NCBI RefSeq assembly: GCF_000472785.1
Contig: NZ_AXAL01000014.1
Coordinates: 1-64,000, forward strand
DNA from: Mesorhizobium loti CJ3sym
GTDB taxonomy: Bacteria; Pseudomonadota; Alphaproteobacteria; Rhizobiales; Rhizobiaceae
Length of the DNA stretch: 64,000 nt
Reading direction: 5' to 3'
The position numbers were made by a program, and so were the translations under genes. Of this stretch, positions 17,129 to 25,525 are shown one piece after another (the first letter of the stretch is position 1; each line of letters starts with the position of its first letter). A model generated the notes under the pieces. It was not told where the DNA came from and searched no databases. It saw nothing but the letters and a program-made list of their open reading frames with translations.

Positions 17129-17149
17129 GCCAAACAAGTCTTGCAGATC

Positions 17150-17177
17150 AAAAACCCGCCCTTGTGGCGGGTTTTTT
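17150..17177 (+). terminator. Intrinsic terminator of rpmE
   Basis: Stem AAAAACCCGCC / GGCGGGTTTTTT with the loop CTTGT; arms are perfect and the T-run has six bases. It is placed right after rpmE. Confidence 0.92.
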
Positions 17178-17249
17178 GTTGCAACCGATGCAGATCGCCT
17201 CGGGCCAGCACTTGGCCCTACCTCCCCCTCGTGGGAGGGTGCGAGCATC

Positions 17250-17891
17250 CTACTCGGCCAGCAATTCCCGGAGCGCCATGCGTTTGTAGGCGGCGACCAG
17301 CCTGTCGCCCTCCTGCCGCTCGACGGAGATCGCCAGCCGCATCGCGGCCTCGCCCATTTGCCAGACGAGAAACGCCGTGGTCTCCAGGGAGACGGGGTCG
17401 GCGCCGGGACGCAATCGCTTCAGCACCGCGACGAGGAATTCGGCATTGGCGCGGCTGTCGGCGAGTTCGAGCTGGCGCAGCGCCTTGTCAGCCTGCGTAC
17501 CCGACCAGATGTCGCGCATCACCGGCTCGGCCAGGAACAGCCGATAATAGATATCGACCAACTCCGAGAAAGCCCGTCGCAGGCCTTCGGCGTCGCTGAC
17601 ATCCTTGAGCTCGGCCGAGATGCAGGCCTGGCTTTCAGTGGTATGGCGCTCGGCCAATGCCCAGATGATCGCCCGCTTGTCGGGAAAGAACTGGTAGAGC
17701 GAGCCGATCGACACCCCTGCCCGTTCGGCGACTTCGCCCATGCGCATGGCATCGCTGCCTTGCTCGGCGATCAGCGCCGAGGCGGCGGCCAGCATGCGCT
17801 CGACCCGCTCGCGGCTGCGCTGCTGGCTTGGCGCCCGGCGCGGCGAAGCGATCTGCTCCTGCGAGGAAACGGTGGCTTCGGTGTCGTCCAT
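17250..17891 (-). CDS. TetR-family transcriptional regulator
   Basis: From the ATG at 17891 (GGAG six bases upstream) the protein has 213 residues. The DNA-binding region is EQGSDAMRMGEVAERAGVSI plus GSLYQFFPDKRAIIWAL (about residues 45-80), the canonical TetR helix-turn-helix with the Y-x-x-F motif. The C-terminal ligand domain is not specific enough to name an inducer. It is divergent from an NmrA-like oxidoreductase gene and probably represses it and itself through the repeated 16-base sites between them. Confidence 0.92.
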   Translation of the reverse strand: MDDTEATVSSQEQIASPRRAPSQQRSRERVERMLAAASALIAEQGSDAMRMGEVAERAGVSIGSLYQFFPDKRAIIWALAERHTTESQACISAELKDVSDAEGLRRAFSELVDIYYRLFLAEPVMRDIWSGTQADKALRQLELADSRANAEFLVAVLKRLRPGADPVSLETTAFLVWQMGEAAMRLAISVERQEGDRLVAAYKRMALRELLAE

Positions 17892-17944
17892 CTCTAGCTC
17901 CAACCTCAACAAAATCGCCAGGAAGCGGCTTGACTCACAAAATA

Positions 17945-17986
17945 CGAGGGTTTATCACGTTTTGCAAATGTGAGGATTTCTCATGT
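17945..17986. promoter_or_regulatory. Two tandem 16-base operator-like repeats
   Basis: CGAGGGTTTATCACGT at 17945-17960 and TGAGGATTTCTCATGT at 17971-17986 agree at 12 of 16 positions and start 26 bp apart. Each has partial dyad symmetry (GAG...CTC or TCA). They lie in the 117 bp between the divergent TetR gene and the oxidoreductase gene, where a TetR dimer pair would be expected to bind. The assignment is inference. Confidence 0.5.
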
Positions 17987-18008
17987 TTTCAAACAGGGAC
18001 ACCCAGAG

Positions 18009-18842
18009 ATGACTGACACGACAACCAAACCAATCCTGATCCTCGGCGGCACCGGCAAGACCGGCCGCCGTCTCGCCGAGCGGCTGACAGCGCGCGGCAT
18101 TCCGGTACGGATCGGTTCTCGTTCCGCCGCGCCTCGCTTCGACTGGGAAGCTCCCGCAAGCTGGGCTCCTGCACTGGACGACGTCAGCGCCGTCTACATC
18201 AGCTACTATCCCGACATCGCCGTGCCGGGCGCCGCCGAAGTGATCGGTGCCTTCGCCCGCCTTGCCGTGCGGCATGGCGTTCGCCGGCTGGTGCTTTTGT
18301 CGGGCCGCGGCGAGCACGAGGCGCAGCGCGCCGAAGAGATGCTGAAGGCTTCCGGGGCCGACTGGACGATCCTGCGCTGCGCATGGTTCTCGCAGAATTT
18401 CAGCGAAGGCTTTCTCGTCGAGCCGCTGCTGGCGGGCGAGATGGCACTGCCGGTCGGACCTGTCGGCGAACCCTTTGTCGATGTCGACGACATCGCTGAC
18501 GCCGCCGAAGCCGTGCTGACCCAGCCCGGTCATGTCGGCCAGCTCTATGAGCTCACAGGGCCGCGGCTGTTGAGTTTTGCCGACGCGGTCGCCGAAATTG
18601 CCAAGGCGGCAGGACGCGACATCCGATTTGTCAGAATTTCGCATGACGAGTTCACGGCCTCTGTCGCGTCGCATGAACTGCCACCCGAAATTGTCTGGCT
18701 GCTCGACGAACTCTTCACCCAGGTGCTCGACGGCCGCAACGAGTCACTCACCGACGGCGTCCAGCGTGTGCTCGGCCGCGGGCCGAAAGACTTCTCCGCC
18801 TACGCAAAAGAAACCGCCGCTAGCCGAATCTGGAGTAACTGA
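18009..18842 (+). CDS. NmrA-like NAD(P)-binding oxidoreductase
   Basis: The ATG at 18009 gives 277 residues with an N-terminal Rossmann fold, ILILGGTGKTGRRLAERL (GxxGxxG at about residues 12-18), then the atypical SDR features VRRLVLLSGRGEHE and WTILRCAWFSQNF and the VDVDDIADAA block common in NmrA-like proteins. There is no YxxxK active site, so it may be a redox sensor or a quinone/azo reductase-like enzyme. Regulated, very probably, by the divergent TetR protein, and followed after one base by the DUF1772 membrane protein. Confidence 0.88.
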   Translation: MTDTTTKPILILGGTGKTGRRLAERLTARGIPVRIGSRSAAPRFDWEAPASWAPALDDVSAVYISYYPDIAVPGAAEVIGAFARLAVRHGVRRLVLLSGRGEHEAQRAEEMLKASGADWTILRCAWFSQNFSEGFLVEPLLAGEMALPVGPVGEPFVDVDDIADAAEAVLTQPGHVGQLYELTGPRLLSFADAVAEIAKAAGRDIRFVRISHDEFTASVASHELPPEIVWLLDELFTQVLDGRNESLTDGVQRVLGRGPKDFSAYAKETAASRIWSN

Positions 18843-18843
18843 G

Positions 18844-19320
18844 ATGATCAAGCTTTTCCCCACCCTAACCATCATCGCCGCGATCGGCTCCGGGGTCGTC
18901 GGCGGCGTGTTCTTCGCCTTTTCCAACTTCGTCATGGCCGCACTTGCCCGACTGCCTGTCCCGCAAGGCATCGCGGCGATGAATTCGATCAACATCACAG
19001 TGATCACGCCGACCTTCATGACGGCACTGTTCGGCACCGGGCTGGTCTGCCTCGTGCTTATCGCCGGCGCCATCATCGGCTGGAGCCAGCCAGGTTCGTT
19101 CTGGCTTCTCGCCGGAGCCCTGATCTATCTCGTCGGCAACCCGATCGTGACCATGGTCTTCAACGTGCCGCTCAACGATGCGCTCGCCGCCGTCGACCCA
19201 GCCAGCACCAATGGCGCCTCCGTGTGGACCAGCTTTCTCAGGGACTGGGTGATGTGGAACCACGTCCGCACCATCACCGCCATCGTGGCGATGGCCTGCT
19301 TTATCTTCGCATTGCTTTAA
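18844..19320 (+). CDS. DUF1772 (anthrone-oxygenase-like) membrane protein
   Basis: A 158-residue protein with four membrane helices. GGVFFAFSNFVMAALARLP (about residues 18-36), the NPIVTMVFNVPLND motif (about 99-112) and WVMWNHVRTITAIVAM near the C-terminus are the family hallmarks. Fungal relatives oxidise anthrones; bacterial members are of unknown function but are often found beside NmrA-like genes, as here. The start codon is one base after the stop of the oxidoreductase gene, so both are co-translated. Confidence 0.87.
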   Translation: MIKLFPTLTIIAAIGSGVVGGVFFAFSNFVMAALARLPVPQGIAAMNSINITVITPTFMTALFGTGLVCLVLIAGAIIGWSQPGSFWLLAGALIYLVGNPIVTMVFNVPLNDALAAVDPASTNGASVWTSFLRDWVMWNHVRTITAIVAMACFIFALL

Positions 19321-19361
19321 GCATTGCTCCAGGAGGCCTTACGAAACGCAAAGGACTCCGC

Positions 19362-19673
19362 TCAGGCGGGGTCTTTGTGCGTGTGGCCTTTGCGGTCGGA
19401 ATGACCGAGGTCGCGATCCGGATCGATGACATCACGGACCAGTTGCTTGAGTTTCGCCGCGTCGGGAAAACCACCATCGCGCTTGCGGTCCCAGACCAGC
19501 GTCTCGTTGCAGGAGATGGTGAAGATGCCGCCGGTGCCGGGCACCAGCGTCACCTCGCCGAGTTCGGTGCCGAAGGTGGAGAGCAGTTCCTGCGCCATCC
19601 AGCCGGCACGCAGCAGCCACATGCATTGCGTGCAATAGGTGATGACGATCCGAGGTTTCTCAAAAAGGCTCAT
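19362..19673 (-). CDS. SelT/SelW/SelH (Rdx) family selenoprotein-like protein
   Basis: A 103-residue thioredoxin-like protein: RIVITYCTQCMWLLRAGW holds a CxxC redox motif (Cys14, Cys17) at the position where animal SelW has Cys-x-x-Sec, then VTLVPGTGGIFTISCNETLVWDRKRDGGFPD, the conserved Rdx core, quoted here only by its ends VTLVPGTGG and WDRKRDGGFPD. Its function in bacteria is unknown beyond a presumed thiol redox role. The start codon overlaps the stop of the RDD gene by four bases (ATGA), so it is translationally coupled to it. Confidence 0.88.
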   Translation of the reverse strand: MSLFEKPRIVITYCTQCMWLLRAGWMAQELLSTFGTELGEVTLVPGTGGIFTISCNETLVWDRKRDGGFPDAAKLKQLVRDVIDPDRDLGHSDRKGHTHKDPA

Positions 19674-20431
19674 TCATGTGTCTCGCGGGTGCGAACGGTT
19701 GTGCCGGCTATCCGATCATGGATCGGCTCATGGCCCAACGCTATCGATATTCCGATCCAGAGCGGCCAGATCAAAGCCAAGGCAGTCACTATTTCCAGCC
19801 AGGAATAGCTCGGCGCAGGTCCCGGAACGCTCCCCCAGATCTGAAAGGCAGACCAGGCCCCTGTCAGTACGAGGGGGAGAGCGCCGAGAAACTTGATCGC
19901 CTGTCGACGCAGCGCCTTTTGCAAGGGCAAGCCTTTTCTCTGCCAGTTATTCTCGTCATACACGACGAGCACCAAAGCCCGCGTGCCGACTGATCGGCCC
20001 AAGGCCATCTCCATGACAAGAAGATAGATCGCCAGGGCGGGTAACTGGAGTAAACCCTGATCCAATGTCGTAAGTCGAAACGTCTCTTCCGAACCAACTT
20101 TGATCGAAACCGTCTCGGACTTTGCAAGCTGGGCCATCTTAGCTTTTTCGACCGCCCAATCGGCAACTGGAACGTCGAAGTTATAAGATTTGCACACTTG
20201 CCGACGTTCGGGCAACAGACCGCCATGCACCTTGCCCGACCTGCATATTTCTACGAAGTGATCCTTCACCCCACCGCCGGCCACCAGGAACAGGCCAGCA
20301 ACCAGAAAATAGAGGGGTATCATCACGACAAGGTAGTCGATGACCAAAGCGAGGAACCGACGCCATATGCCACCCCGGCGAGGCCAGGCCATCGCAGTGG
20401 CAACTTCAATCCCCTCCCGTCGATAACTCAC
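19670..20431 (-). CDS. RDD-family membrane protein
   Basis: A 253-residue protein with about four membrane helices. The first, RRFLALVIDYLVVMIPLYFL, has the R and D of the RDD signature; a later SVGTRALVLVVYDENN resembles the second RDD motif. A 90-residue extracytoplasmic loop between helices 2 and 3 has two cysteines (CRSGKV and RRQVCKSYN), perhaps a disulphide. RDD proteins are loosely linked to ion transport or to assembly of other proteins; no role can be assigned here. Coupled by overlap to the SelW-like gene. Confidence 0.75.
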   Translation of the reverse strand: MSYRREGIEVATAMAWPRRGGIWRRFLALVIDYLVVMIPLYFLVAGLFLVAGGGVKDHFVEICRSGKVHGGLLPERRQVCKSYNFDVPVADWAVEKAKMAQLAKSETVSIKVGSEETFRLTTLDQGLLQLPALAIYLLVMEMALGRSVGTRALVLVVYDENNWQRKGLPLQKALRRQAIKFLGALPLVLTGAWSAFQIWGSVPGPAPSYSWLEIVTALALIWPLWIGISIALGHEPIHDRIAGTTVRTRETHE

Positions 20432-20501
20432 TGAGCTATACGTTGGGCGGGAAGTCGTTGACTATGGTGTTCCTCTACACTTCCGCGTGACGGTCAGAAA
20501 C

Positions 20502-21251
20502 TCACGCCGCGCTGAGCTTGGCCAAGGTCTCTTCGTCGACCTCGAAGTTGGCGTAGACGCTTTGCACGTCATCGTCATCCTCAAGCGTGGCGACCAGCTT
20601 CATCAGCGACTGTGCCCGTTCCTCGTCGACTGGAACATTGTTCTGCGGCTGCCAGATCAGCTTCACCGATTCCGCCTCGCCGAGCGCGCTTTCCAGTGCT
20701 TTCGACACCTCGCCAAGCGCCTCGAAGGCGCAATAGATCGTGTGGCCTTCCTCGTCGGTTTCCACGTCGTCGGCGCCGGCTTCGATCGCCGCGTCCATCA
20801 CCTTGTCGGCGCTGCCGGCCGATTCCGGATAATAGATTTCGCCAACACGGTCCCACATGAAGGAGACCGAACCGGTTTCGCCCATCGCGCCGCCGGCCTT
20901 GGTGAAGGCAGCACGCACATTCGACGCCGAGCGGTTGCGATTGTCGGTCAAGGCCTCGACGATGACGGCGACGCCGCCTGGGCCATAGCCTTCGTAGCGC
21001 ACGGCTTCGTAGTTTTCGGCATCGCCCATGGAGGCCTTGTTGACGGCGCGCTGGATGTTGTCCTTCGGCATCGACACGGCCTTGGCGTTCTGGATCGCCA
21101 GGCGCAGGCGCGGATTCATCGATGGATCGGGTGTTCCGCTCTTGGCGGCGACGGTGATTTCGCGCGCCAGCTTGGAAAACATTTTCGACCGCACCGCGTC
21201 CTGGCGGCCCTTGCGGTGCATGATGTTCTTGAACTGTGAATGGCCAGCCAT
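20502..21251 (-). CDS. YebC/PmpR family regulatory or translation protein
   Basis: From the ATG at 21251 the protein has 249 residues, normal for the family, beginning MAGHSQFKNIMHRKGRQDA. It has the conserved KLAREITVAAKSGTPDP, MPKDNIQRAVNKA, YEGYGPGGVAVIVEALTDNR and TDEEGHTIYC blocks. These proteins were described as DNA-binding regulators near ruv genes; recent work also links YebC to translation of polyproline stretches. The family's ruvC neighbour is not within this window. The longer upstream frame is not used because it lies in the palindromic region upstream. Confidence 0.95.
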   Translation of the reverse strand: MAGHSQFKNIMHRKGRQDAVRSKMFSKLAREITVAAKSGTPDPSMNPRLRLAIQNAKAVSMPKDNIQRAVNKASMGDAENYEAVRYEGYGPGGVAVIVEALTDNRNRSASNVRAAFTKAGGAMGETGSVSFMWDRVGEIYYPESAGSADKVMDAAIEAGADDVETDEEGHTIYCAFEALGEVSKALESALGEAESVKLIWQPQNNVPVDEERAQSLMKLVATLEDDDDVQSVYANFEVDEETLAKLSAA

Positions 21252-21276
21252 GGCACCCCTGTCGCCTTCTCGGCTA

Positions 21277-21323
21277 GAGCATTTTGCGGCGAGGTCGATC
21301 ACCGCGCCTTTGCAAAAATGCTC
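21277..21323. repeat. Inverted repeat upstream of yebC-type gene
   Basis: GAGCATTTTGC (21277-21287) and GCAAAAATGCTC (21312-21323) pair with one bulged A across a 24-base loop. The unit begins CTAGAGC, a motif shared with other rhizobial intergenic repeats. It may be a mobile palindrome or part of the promoter region of the minus-strand gene; no T-run supports a terminator. Confidence 0.5.
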
Positions 21324-21472
21324 GAATTCAAAATTTCAGAGCGTCGGCGCTGCAACCCGCGGAAGCACGGCGTTCTCTGTCGGAATGGCCGGCTTATAGA
21401 TAAATCGGCTCAATTCGTCCAGCGGCGCCGAGCTGGGGCGCGGTTGGTCATGATGATCCCGCTGCCGATCGC

Positions 21473-22240
21473 TCAGTGCCCGCCGCCGGACCCAGACTTC
21501 TTCCGCCGCCGCGCCAGCATGTTGAGCCCTTCGACCAGGGCCGAAAAACCCATCGCCGCGTAGATGTAGCCCTTGGGCACGTGGTAGCCCATGCCGTCTG
21601 CGATCAGCGTCATGCCGATCATCAGCAGGAAGCCCAGCGCCAGCATCACGATGCTCGGGTTCTTGGCGATGAAATCCGCCAGCGGTCCGGCCGCCAGCAT
21701 CATCACGCTCACCGCCACGATCACGGCGATGTACATGATGGCGATTTCGTCGGTCATGCCGACGGCGGTGATGATCGAATCGATCGAGAAGACGAGGTCG
21801 AGCAGCAGGATCTGGAAGATCGCGCCGGCAAGGCTGATCTGCAGCGTTCCGCCTAGCATCGTATCCTGGTGGTCGTCGGGATCGACCGCGTGATGGATCT
21901 CCTTGGTCGCCTTCCAGACCAGGAACAGGCCGCCGGCGATCAGGATCAAATCGCGCCAGGAGAAGCCATGGCCGAAGGCGGTGAACACCGGCGTCGTCAG
22001 CTGGACGATGATCGAGATGGTGGCGAGCAGCACCAGCCGCATGATCAGCGCCGCCGAGATGCCAAGCCGGCGGGCACGGGCCCGTTGCGCTTCCGGCAGC
22101 TTGTTGGTCAGGATCGAGATGAAGATCAGATTGTCGATGCCGAGCACAATCTCCAGCACCACCAGCGTCAACAACGCGACCCAGGCCGTTGGGTCGGAAA
22201 CGAAGTGAAAATGCGGCGCCAGGAATTCTATAACCTGCAT
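21473..22240 (-). CDS. TerC-family integral membrane protein
   Basis: A 255-residue protein with seven or more membrane helices. The family motifs are EIVLGIDNLIFISILTNKLP (about 30-49, acidic metal-binding residues in helix 2) and LLLDLVFSIDSIITAVGMT (about 148-166). TerC proteins are linked to tellurite resistance and to manganese export that protects exported metalloproteins. No manganese riboswitch fits in the 68 bp upstream. The C-terminus is cytoplasmic, positively charged and short. Confidence 0.92.
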   Translation of the reverse strand: MQVIEFLAPHFHFVSDPTAWVALLTLVVLEIVLGIDNLIFISILTNKLPEAQRARARRLGISAALIMRLVLLATISIIVQLTTPVFTAFGHGFSWRDLILIAGGLFLVWKATKEIHHAVDPDDHQDTMLGGTLQISLAGAIFQILLLDLVFSIDSIITAVGMTDEIAIMYIAVIVAVSVMMLAAGPLADFIAKNPSIVMLALGFLLMIGMTLIADGMGYHVPKGYIYAAMGFSALVEGLNMLARRRKKSGSGGGH

Positions 22241-22308
22241 GGAGGTCGTCCCCTACGATCTAGAGCAGTGTCGCCGGCAGTTAGGTACTACAAACCTCTA
22301 TATCAATG

Positions 22309-23133
22309 TCAGGACCAGAAAGATGGAGCCGTTTCTTCAAGCCGAGGCCCGCGACGAAACGGCGCGATCTTCTCGGTCAGTCCGGTTCTATCGGAAATAG
22401 TGACGCCGACACCGCATAATGTTGCAGGTCCGGTCGCTGCCTCGAAACGGCCTTTCGGCACTTTCGACAGGAACCGGTTGAGCGGCTCCTCCTTGTCCAT
22501 GCCGAGCGAGGAATCATAATCGCCGCACATACCTGCATCGGAAAGATAGCCGGTGCCGCCATTGAGGATCTGGTGGTCGGCGGTCGGCTGGTGGGTGTGG
22601 GTGCCAACGACGAGGCTGGCGCGGCCGTCGACGAAATGGGCGAAGCACATCTTTTCCGACGTCGCCTCGGCGTGGAAGTCGATGACCACCGCATCCGCCT
22701 GCTCGCCGAGCGGACAGGCGGCAAGCTCGCGCTCACCCGCCTGGAAGGGGTCGTCGAGTTCGGGATGCATGAACACCCGGCCCATGATGTTGGCGACCAG
22801 CACGCGCGCGCCGCCCCTGGAGATGTACACACCGGAGCCGCGCCCCGGCGTGCCCTTGGGAAAATTGGACGGGCGCAGGAACCGTTCCTCGCGCGGCGCG
22901 AAGGCCAGCGCATCGCGCTGGTCCCAGACGTGGTTGCCGGTGGTGACGACATCGGCGCCGGCGGCGATCGTCTCGCGAAAGATTTCTTCGGTGATGCCGA
23001 AGCCGCCGGCTGCGTTCTCGCCATTGACGATGACGAAGTCGAGTTTGAAGTCGGAGATCAGGCCAGGCAGTTGTTCCCACACTGCCGTGCGGCCCGTCTT
23101 TCCAACCATGTCACCGAGGAAGAGAAGTCTCAT
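22309..23133 (-). CDS. YmdB-type metallophosphodiesterase (TIGR00282 family)
   Basis: A 274-residue enzyme beginning MRLLFLGDMVGKTGRTAV (GD of the metallophosphoesterase fold), with FVIVNGENAAGGFGI, VVTTGNHVWDQRD, VVIDFHAEATSEK and VVGTHTHQPTADH: all metal-binding His, Asp and Asn blocks of the dimetal site are present. Homologues hydrolyse 2',3'-cyclic nucleotides and cAMP. The ATG at 23133 is preferred over the GTG at 23145. It precedes TerC and follows the cyclo-ligase gene on the same strand. Confidence 0.93.
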   Translation of the reverse strand: MRLLFLGDMVGKTGRTAVWEQLPGLISDFKLDFVIVNGENAAGGFGITEEIFRETIAAGADVVTTGNHVWDQRDALAFAPREERFLRPSNFPKGTPGRGSGVYISRGGARVLVANIMGRVFMHPELDDPFQAGERELAACPLGEQADAVVIDFHAEATSEKMCFAHFVDGRASLVVGTHTHQPTADHQILNGGTGYLSDAGMCGDYDSSLGMDKEEPLNRFLSKVPKGRFEAATGPATLCGVGVTISDRTGLTEKIAPFRRGPRLEETAPSFWS

Positions 23134-23209
23134 ATGATCCCGCACCTGATGTCAGCGAAGCAAAAGCTGCATGACGTCTGCGAAAAGATCATGCGTCCCT
23201 TGTACTTAT

Positions 23210-23797
23210 CTACAATTTTGCCTCGAAGCGGCGCAACCCGCTCTCCGTCAGTATTTCCGGAATGACCACGTCGTGGGGCTCGTCCGGAACCTGCGCAACC
23301 TCCTGGCAGTCGAAGGCGATGCCGATCAGCCGGGGGGCATGTCCCTTGTCGACAAGTTTGGCGATGGCGCGGTCGTAATAGCCGGCGCCATAGCCGATGC
23401 GGTGGCCGCGCGCATCGAAGGCAGCGACCGGCACCAGCATCACCGAGGGATCAAGCATCTCCGCCTCTTCATGGGGTCCGACCGTGCCAAAACCCATGTC
23501 CACCATCGGCGCGCCGCGCACCAGTTCGCGAAAGACGATGGTGGTCTTGTCGAGAATGGCGGGGAGGCAAAGCCTCGCCCCCTTTTCACGCAAGGCAAAC
23601 ATCAATGGCCTGACGTCGACTTCCGAACGCATCGGCCAGAAGCCGGACACGATTTCGCCGGCCTCGATAGCGAGATGATCGCGCGCCGTCTCGGCCATTT
23701 CGAGCGCTGCCTCCACCCGCCAGAATTCATCGAGCGCATCCCGGCGCCCAAGGGCCTCGAGCCGCAGCTGCTTTTTCAGGTCTTTTGAGGATGTCAT
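23210..23797 (-). CDS. 5-formyltetrahydrofolate cyclo-ligase
   Basis: From the ATG at 23797 the protein has 195 residues. DLKKQLRLEALGRRDAL is the N-terminal basic region, and the ATP/folate site is in RIGYGAGYYDRAIAKL (about residues 150-165), the family signature. It converts 5-formyl-THF to 5,10-methenyl-THF, recycling an inhibitory folate. In many proteobacteria this gene (ygfA/fau) lies just downstream of the 6S RNA gene, which is also the case here: the RNA lies about 100 bp upstream on the same strand. The larger frame that begins at 23905 runs into the RNA and is not used. Confidence 0.95.
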   Translation of the reverse strand: MTSSKDLKKQLRLEALGRRDALDEFWRVEAALEMAETARDHLAIEAGEIVSGFWPMRSEVDVRPLMFALREKGARLCLPAILDKTTIVFRELVRGAPMVDMGFGTVGPHEEAEMLDPSVMLVPVAAFDARGHRIGYGAGYYDRAIAKLVDKGHAPRLIGIAFDCQEVAQVPDEPHDVVIPEILTESGLRRFEAKL

Positions 23798-23893
23798 GCG
23801 CGGACGATAGAAAAGGTCAGATCTGGATGGCGTTTTAGGAGCGACGTTTTCTACCGCATCATCCACCGGAATGCGTGGAGACAGGCAATAAGT

Positions 23894-24047
23894 GACGATC
23901 CACACAACCGGTGGAGAGAGCGATCCCGGGAACCTACAAAGTAGGTGGGCGCCGTATGAGAAAACCCACGGGTCTTCCCAGGGACAGCTCCCTAAGGATC
24001 GTTAAGGCCCCGGGGAAAATGTTCTCCTGCCGGGAAGCACAGACCGT
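23894..24047 (-). ncRNA. ssrS: 6S RNA
   Basis: On the minus strand a TATATT box (24055-24060) lies about eight bases before the proposed 5' end. The ends can pair: GACGGTC at the 5' end with GATCGTC at the 3' end (one G-U), then CCGG plus GGAGA (5') with TCTCC plus CCGG (3'). The interior has an apical hairpin CCTAC-TTT-GTAGG and GC-rich arms around a large internal bulge, matching the open-promoter mimic of 6S RNA, which binds the housekeeping RNA polymerase. Position upstream of the 5-formyl-THF cyclo-ligase gene is the conserved context. Ends are estimated to within about ten bases. Confidence 0.78.
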
Positions 24048-24073
24048 CCTCCCCAATATAGGCCGCTCATCGG

Positions 24074-24499
24074 TCAAGCGCCAGTGAGACGGCCACTCCA
24101 GGCGGCTTTATTCGCAACGCGGCCCTGCCACCAGACCAGCGCCGGCACCGCAAGCAGTTCGACACAGAGTCCGGCGAGGTGACCCAGCGATGGCGCGCCG
24201 GACAAAAACAGCGAAACAAGCCGTGCCAAGCCGCCAGTAAACGTGCAGGCGGCAAGCAGCCGGAACCGCTCGGTCTTCGCCTCGATACGGGGAATGCAGC
24301 TGTACCAGGCAAGGCCGATGGCCAAGAAAAATCCGGACAGGAAGCGGAAATGGCTGTCGAGATCGACCGGCCAAGGCGCGGTTTCATGCAGGAACTTCGG
24401 CCCGGACAGAATGCCTTCCAAGCCCACCAGAACCGGCGTTGCCGCCAAGACCGCGACGACGATCTGCAGTGCTGTCTTGCCTGATATCTTTTCGTTCAT
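24074..24499 (-). CDS. DUF4345-like membrane protein
   Basis: From the ATG at 24499 the protein has 141 residues with four membrane helices. The pattern matches DUF4345: a first helix with VLAATPVLVGLEGILSGP, then WPVDLDSHFRFLSGFFLAIG, where the H-R-F-x-G segment is conserved, then IPRIEAKTERFRLLAACTFTG and GGLARLVSLFLSG. Function unknown. It sits upstream of the 6S RNA on the same strand; the 6S promoter lies between them. Confidence 0.8.
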   Translation of the reverse strand: MNEKISGKTALQIVVAVLAATPVLVGLEGILSGPKFLHETAPWPVDLDSHFRFLSGFFLAIGLAWYSCIPRIEAKTERFRLLAACTFTGGLARLVSLFLSGAPSLGHLAGLCVELLAVPALVWWQGRVANKAAWSGRLTGA

Positions 24500-24645
24500 G
24501 TCGCCGCCCTTCGGCCTGCCAAGCGGCCTTGCCCTAGCAACGGATATTTCCATCCCGGGTTTCAAGCCCATTCGTCGCAGCCGGCACGCCCTTGCACAGC
24601 TTGGCCCGCGTCCTTACGGTCGCGATGAATAATCGAGGAGCCAGA

Positions 24646-25485
24646 ATGCGTTTCGAAGGCACGGCGGACTACGTCGCCGACAAGGATCTGATGGTGGCGG
24701 TCAATGCGTCGATCGCGCTGGAACGGCCTTTGCTGGTCAAGGGTGAGCCCGGCACCGGCAAGACCGAGCTTGCCCGCCAGGTGGCGGCGGCCCTTGGCCT
24801 CGACCTCATCGAATGGCACGTCAAATCGACGACCCGGGCGCAACAGGGCCTCTACGAGTATGATGCCGTGTCGCGGCTGCGCGACAGCCAACTCGGTGAT
24901 GCCAGGTTCAACGACATCAAGAACTACATCAAGCGCGGCAAGCTGTGGGAGGCATTCGCGGCCGGCAGGAAGGTCGTGCTTCTTATCGACGAGATCGACA
25001 AGGCCGACATCGAATTCCCCAACGACCTCCTGCAGGAACTCGATCGGATGGAGTTCTTCGTCTACGAGACCGGCGAGACCATCCGCGCCGCGATCAGGCC
25101 AATCGTCATCATCACCTCCAACAACGAGAAGGAACTGCCCGACGCCTTCCTGCGCCGCTGCTTCTTCCACTACATCCGCTTTCCCGATGTCGAGACGCTG
25201 CACAAGATCGTCGACGTCCATTATCCCGGCATCAAGCAGAATCTGGTGCGGGCAGCACTCACCCAGTTCTACGAGATCCGCGACGTGCCGGGCCTGAAGA
25301 AGAAGCCATCGACCTCCGAAGCACTCGACTGGATCCGCCTGCTGGTCGCCGACGACATCGCGCCCGAGGATTTGCGCGCCGACCCCAAGAATGCACTGCC
25401 CAAACTGCACGGCGCCCTGCTAAAGAACGAACAGGATGTACATCTGTTCGAGCGGCTCGCCTTCATGGCGCGGCGGCAGGGGTGA
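24646..25485 (+). CDS. MoxR-type AAA ATPase
   Basis: From the ATG at 24646 (GGAG upstream) the protein has 279 residues. Walker A is GEPGTGKTELARQVAAAL (about 39-56), Walker B VVLLIDEIDKADIEFPNDLL (about 110-129), sensor 1 IVIITSNNEKELPDAFLRR. MoxR ATPases are chaperones that insert metal or mature complexes together with a VWA-domain partner; the CoxD/CoxE pair is the model. The matching VWA protein is at 28591-29781, with three unrelated genes between them. Confidence 0.92.
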   Translation: MRFEGTADYVADKDLMVAVNASIALERPLLVKGEPGTGKTELARQVAAALGLDLIEWHVKSTTRAQQGLYEYDAVSRLRDSQLGDARFNDIKNYIKRGKLWEAFAAGRKVVLLIDEIDKADIEFPNDLLQELDRMEFFVYETGETIRAAIRPIVIITSNNEKELPDAFLRRCFFHYIRFPDVETLHKIVDVHYPGIKQNLVRAALTQFYEIRDVPGLKKKPSTSEALDWIRLLVADDIAPEDLRADPKNALPKLHGALLKNEQDVHLFERLAFMARRQG

Positions 25486-25525
25486 AGATCGGGCGAAGCT
25501 CGCGATACGAGCGGGCTTCGGCCGC

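Noticed and set aside
17196..17249. Hairpin CCTCCC / GGGAGG after rpmE as a terminator of the TetR gene
   Set aside because: No T-run on the minus strand; it looks like a fragment of an intergenic repeat instead.
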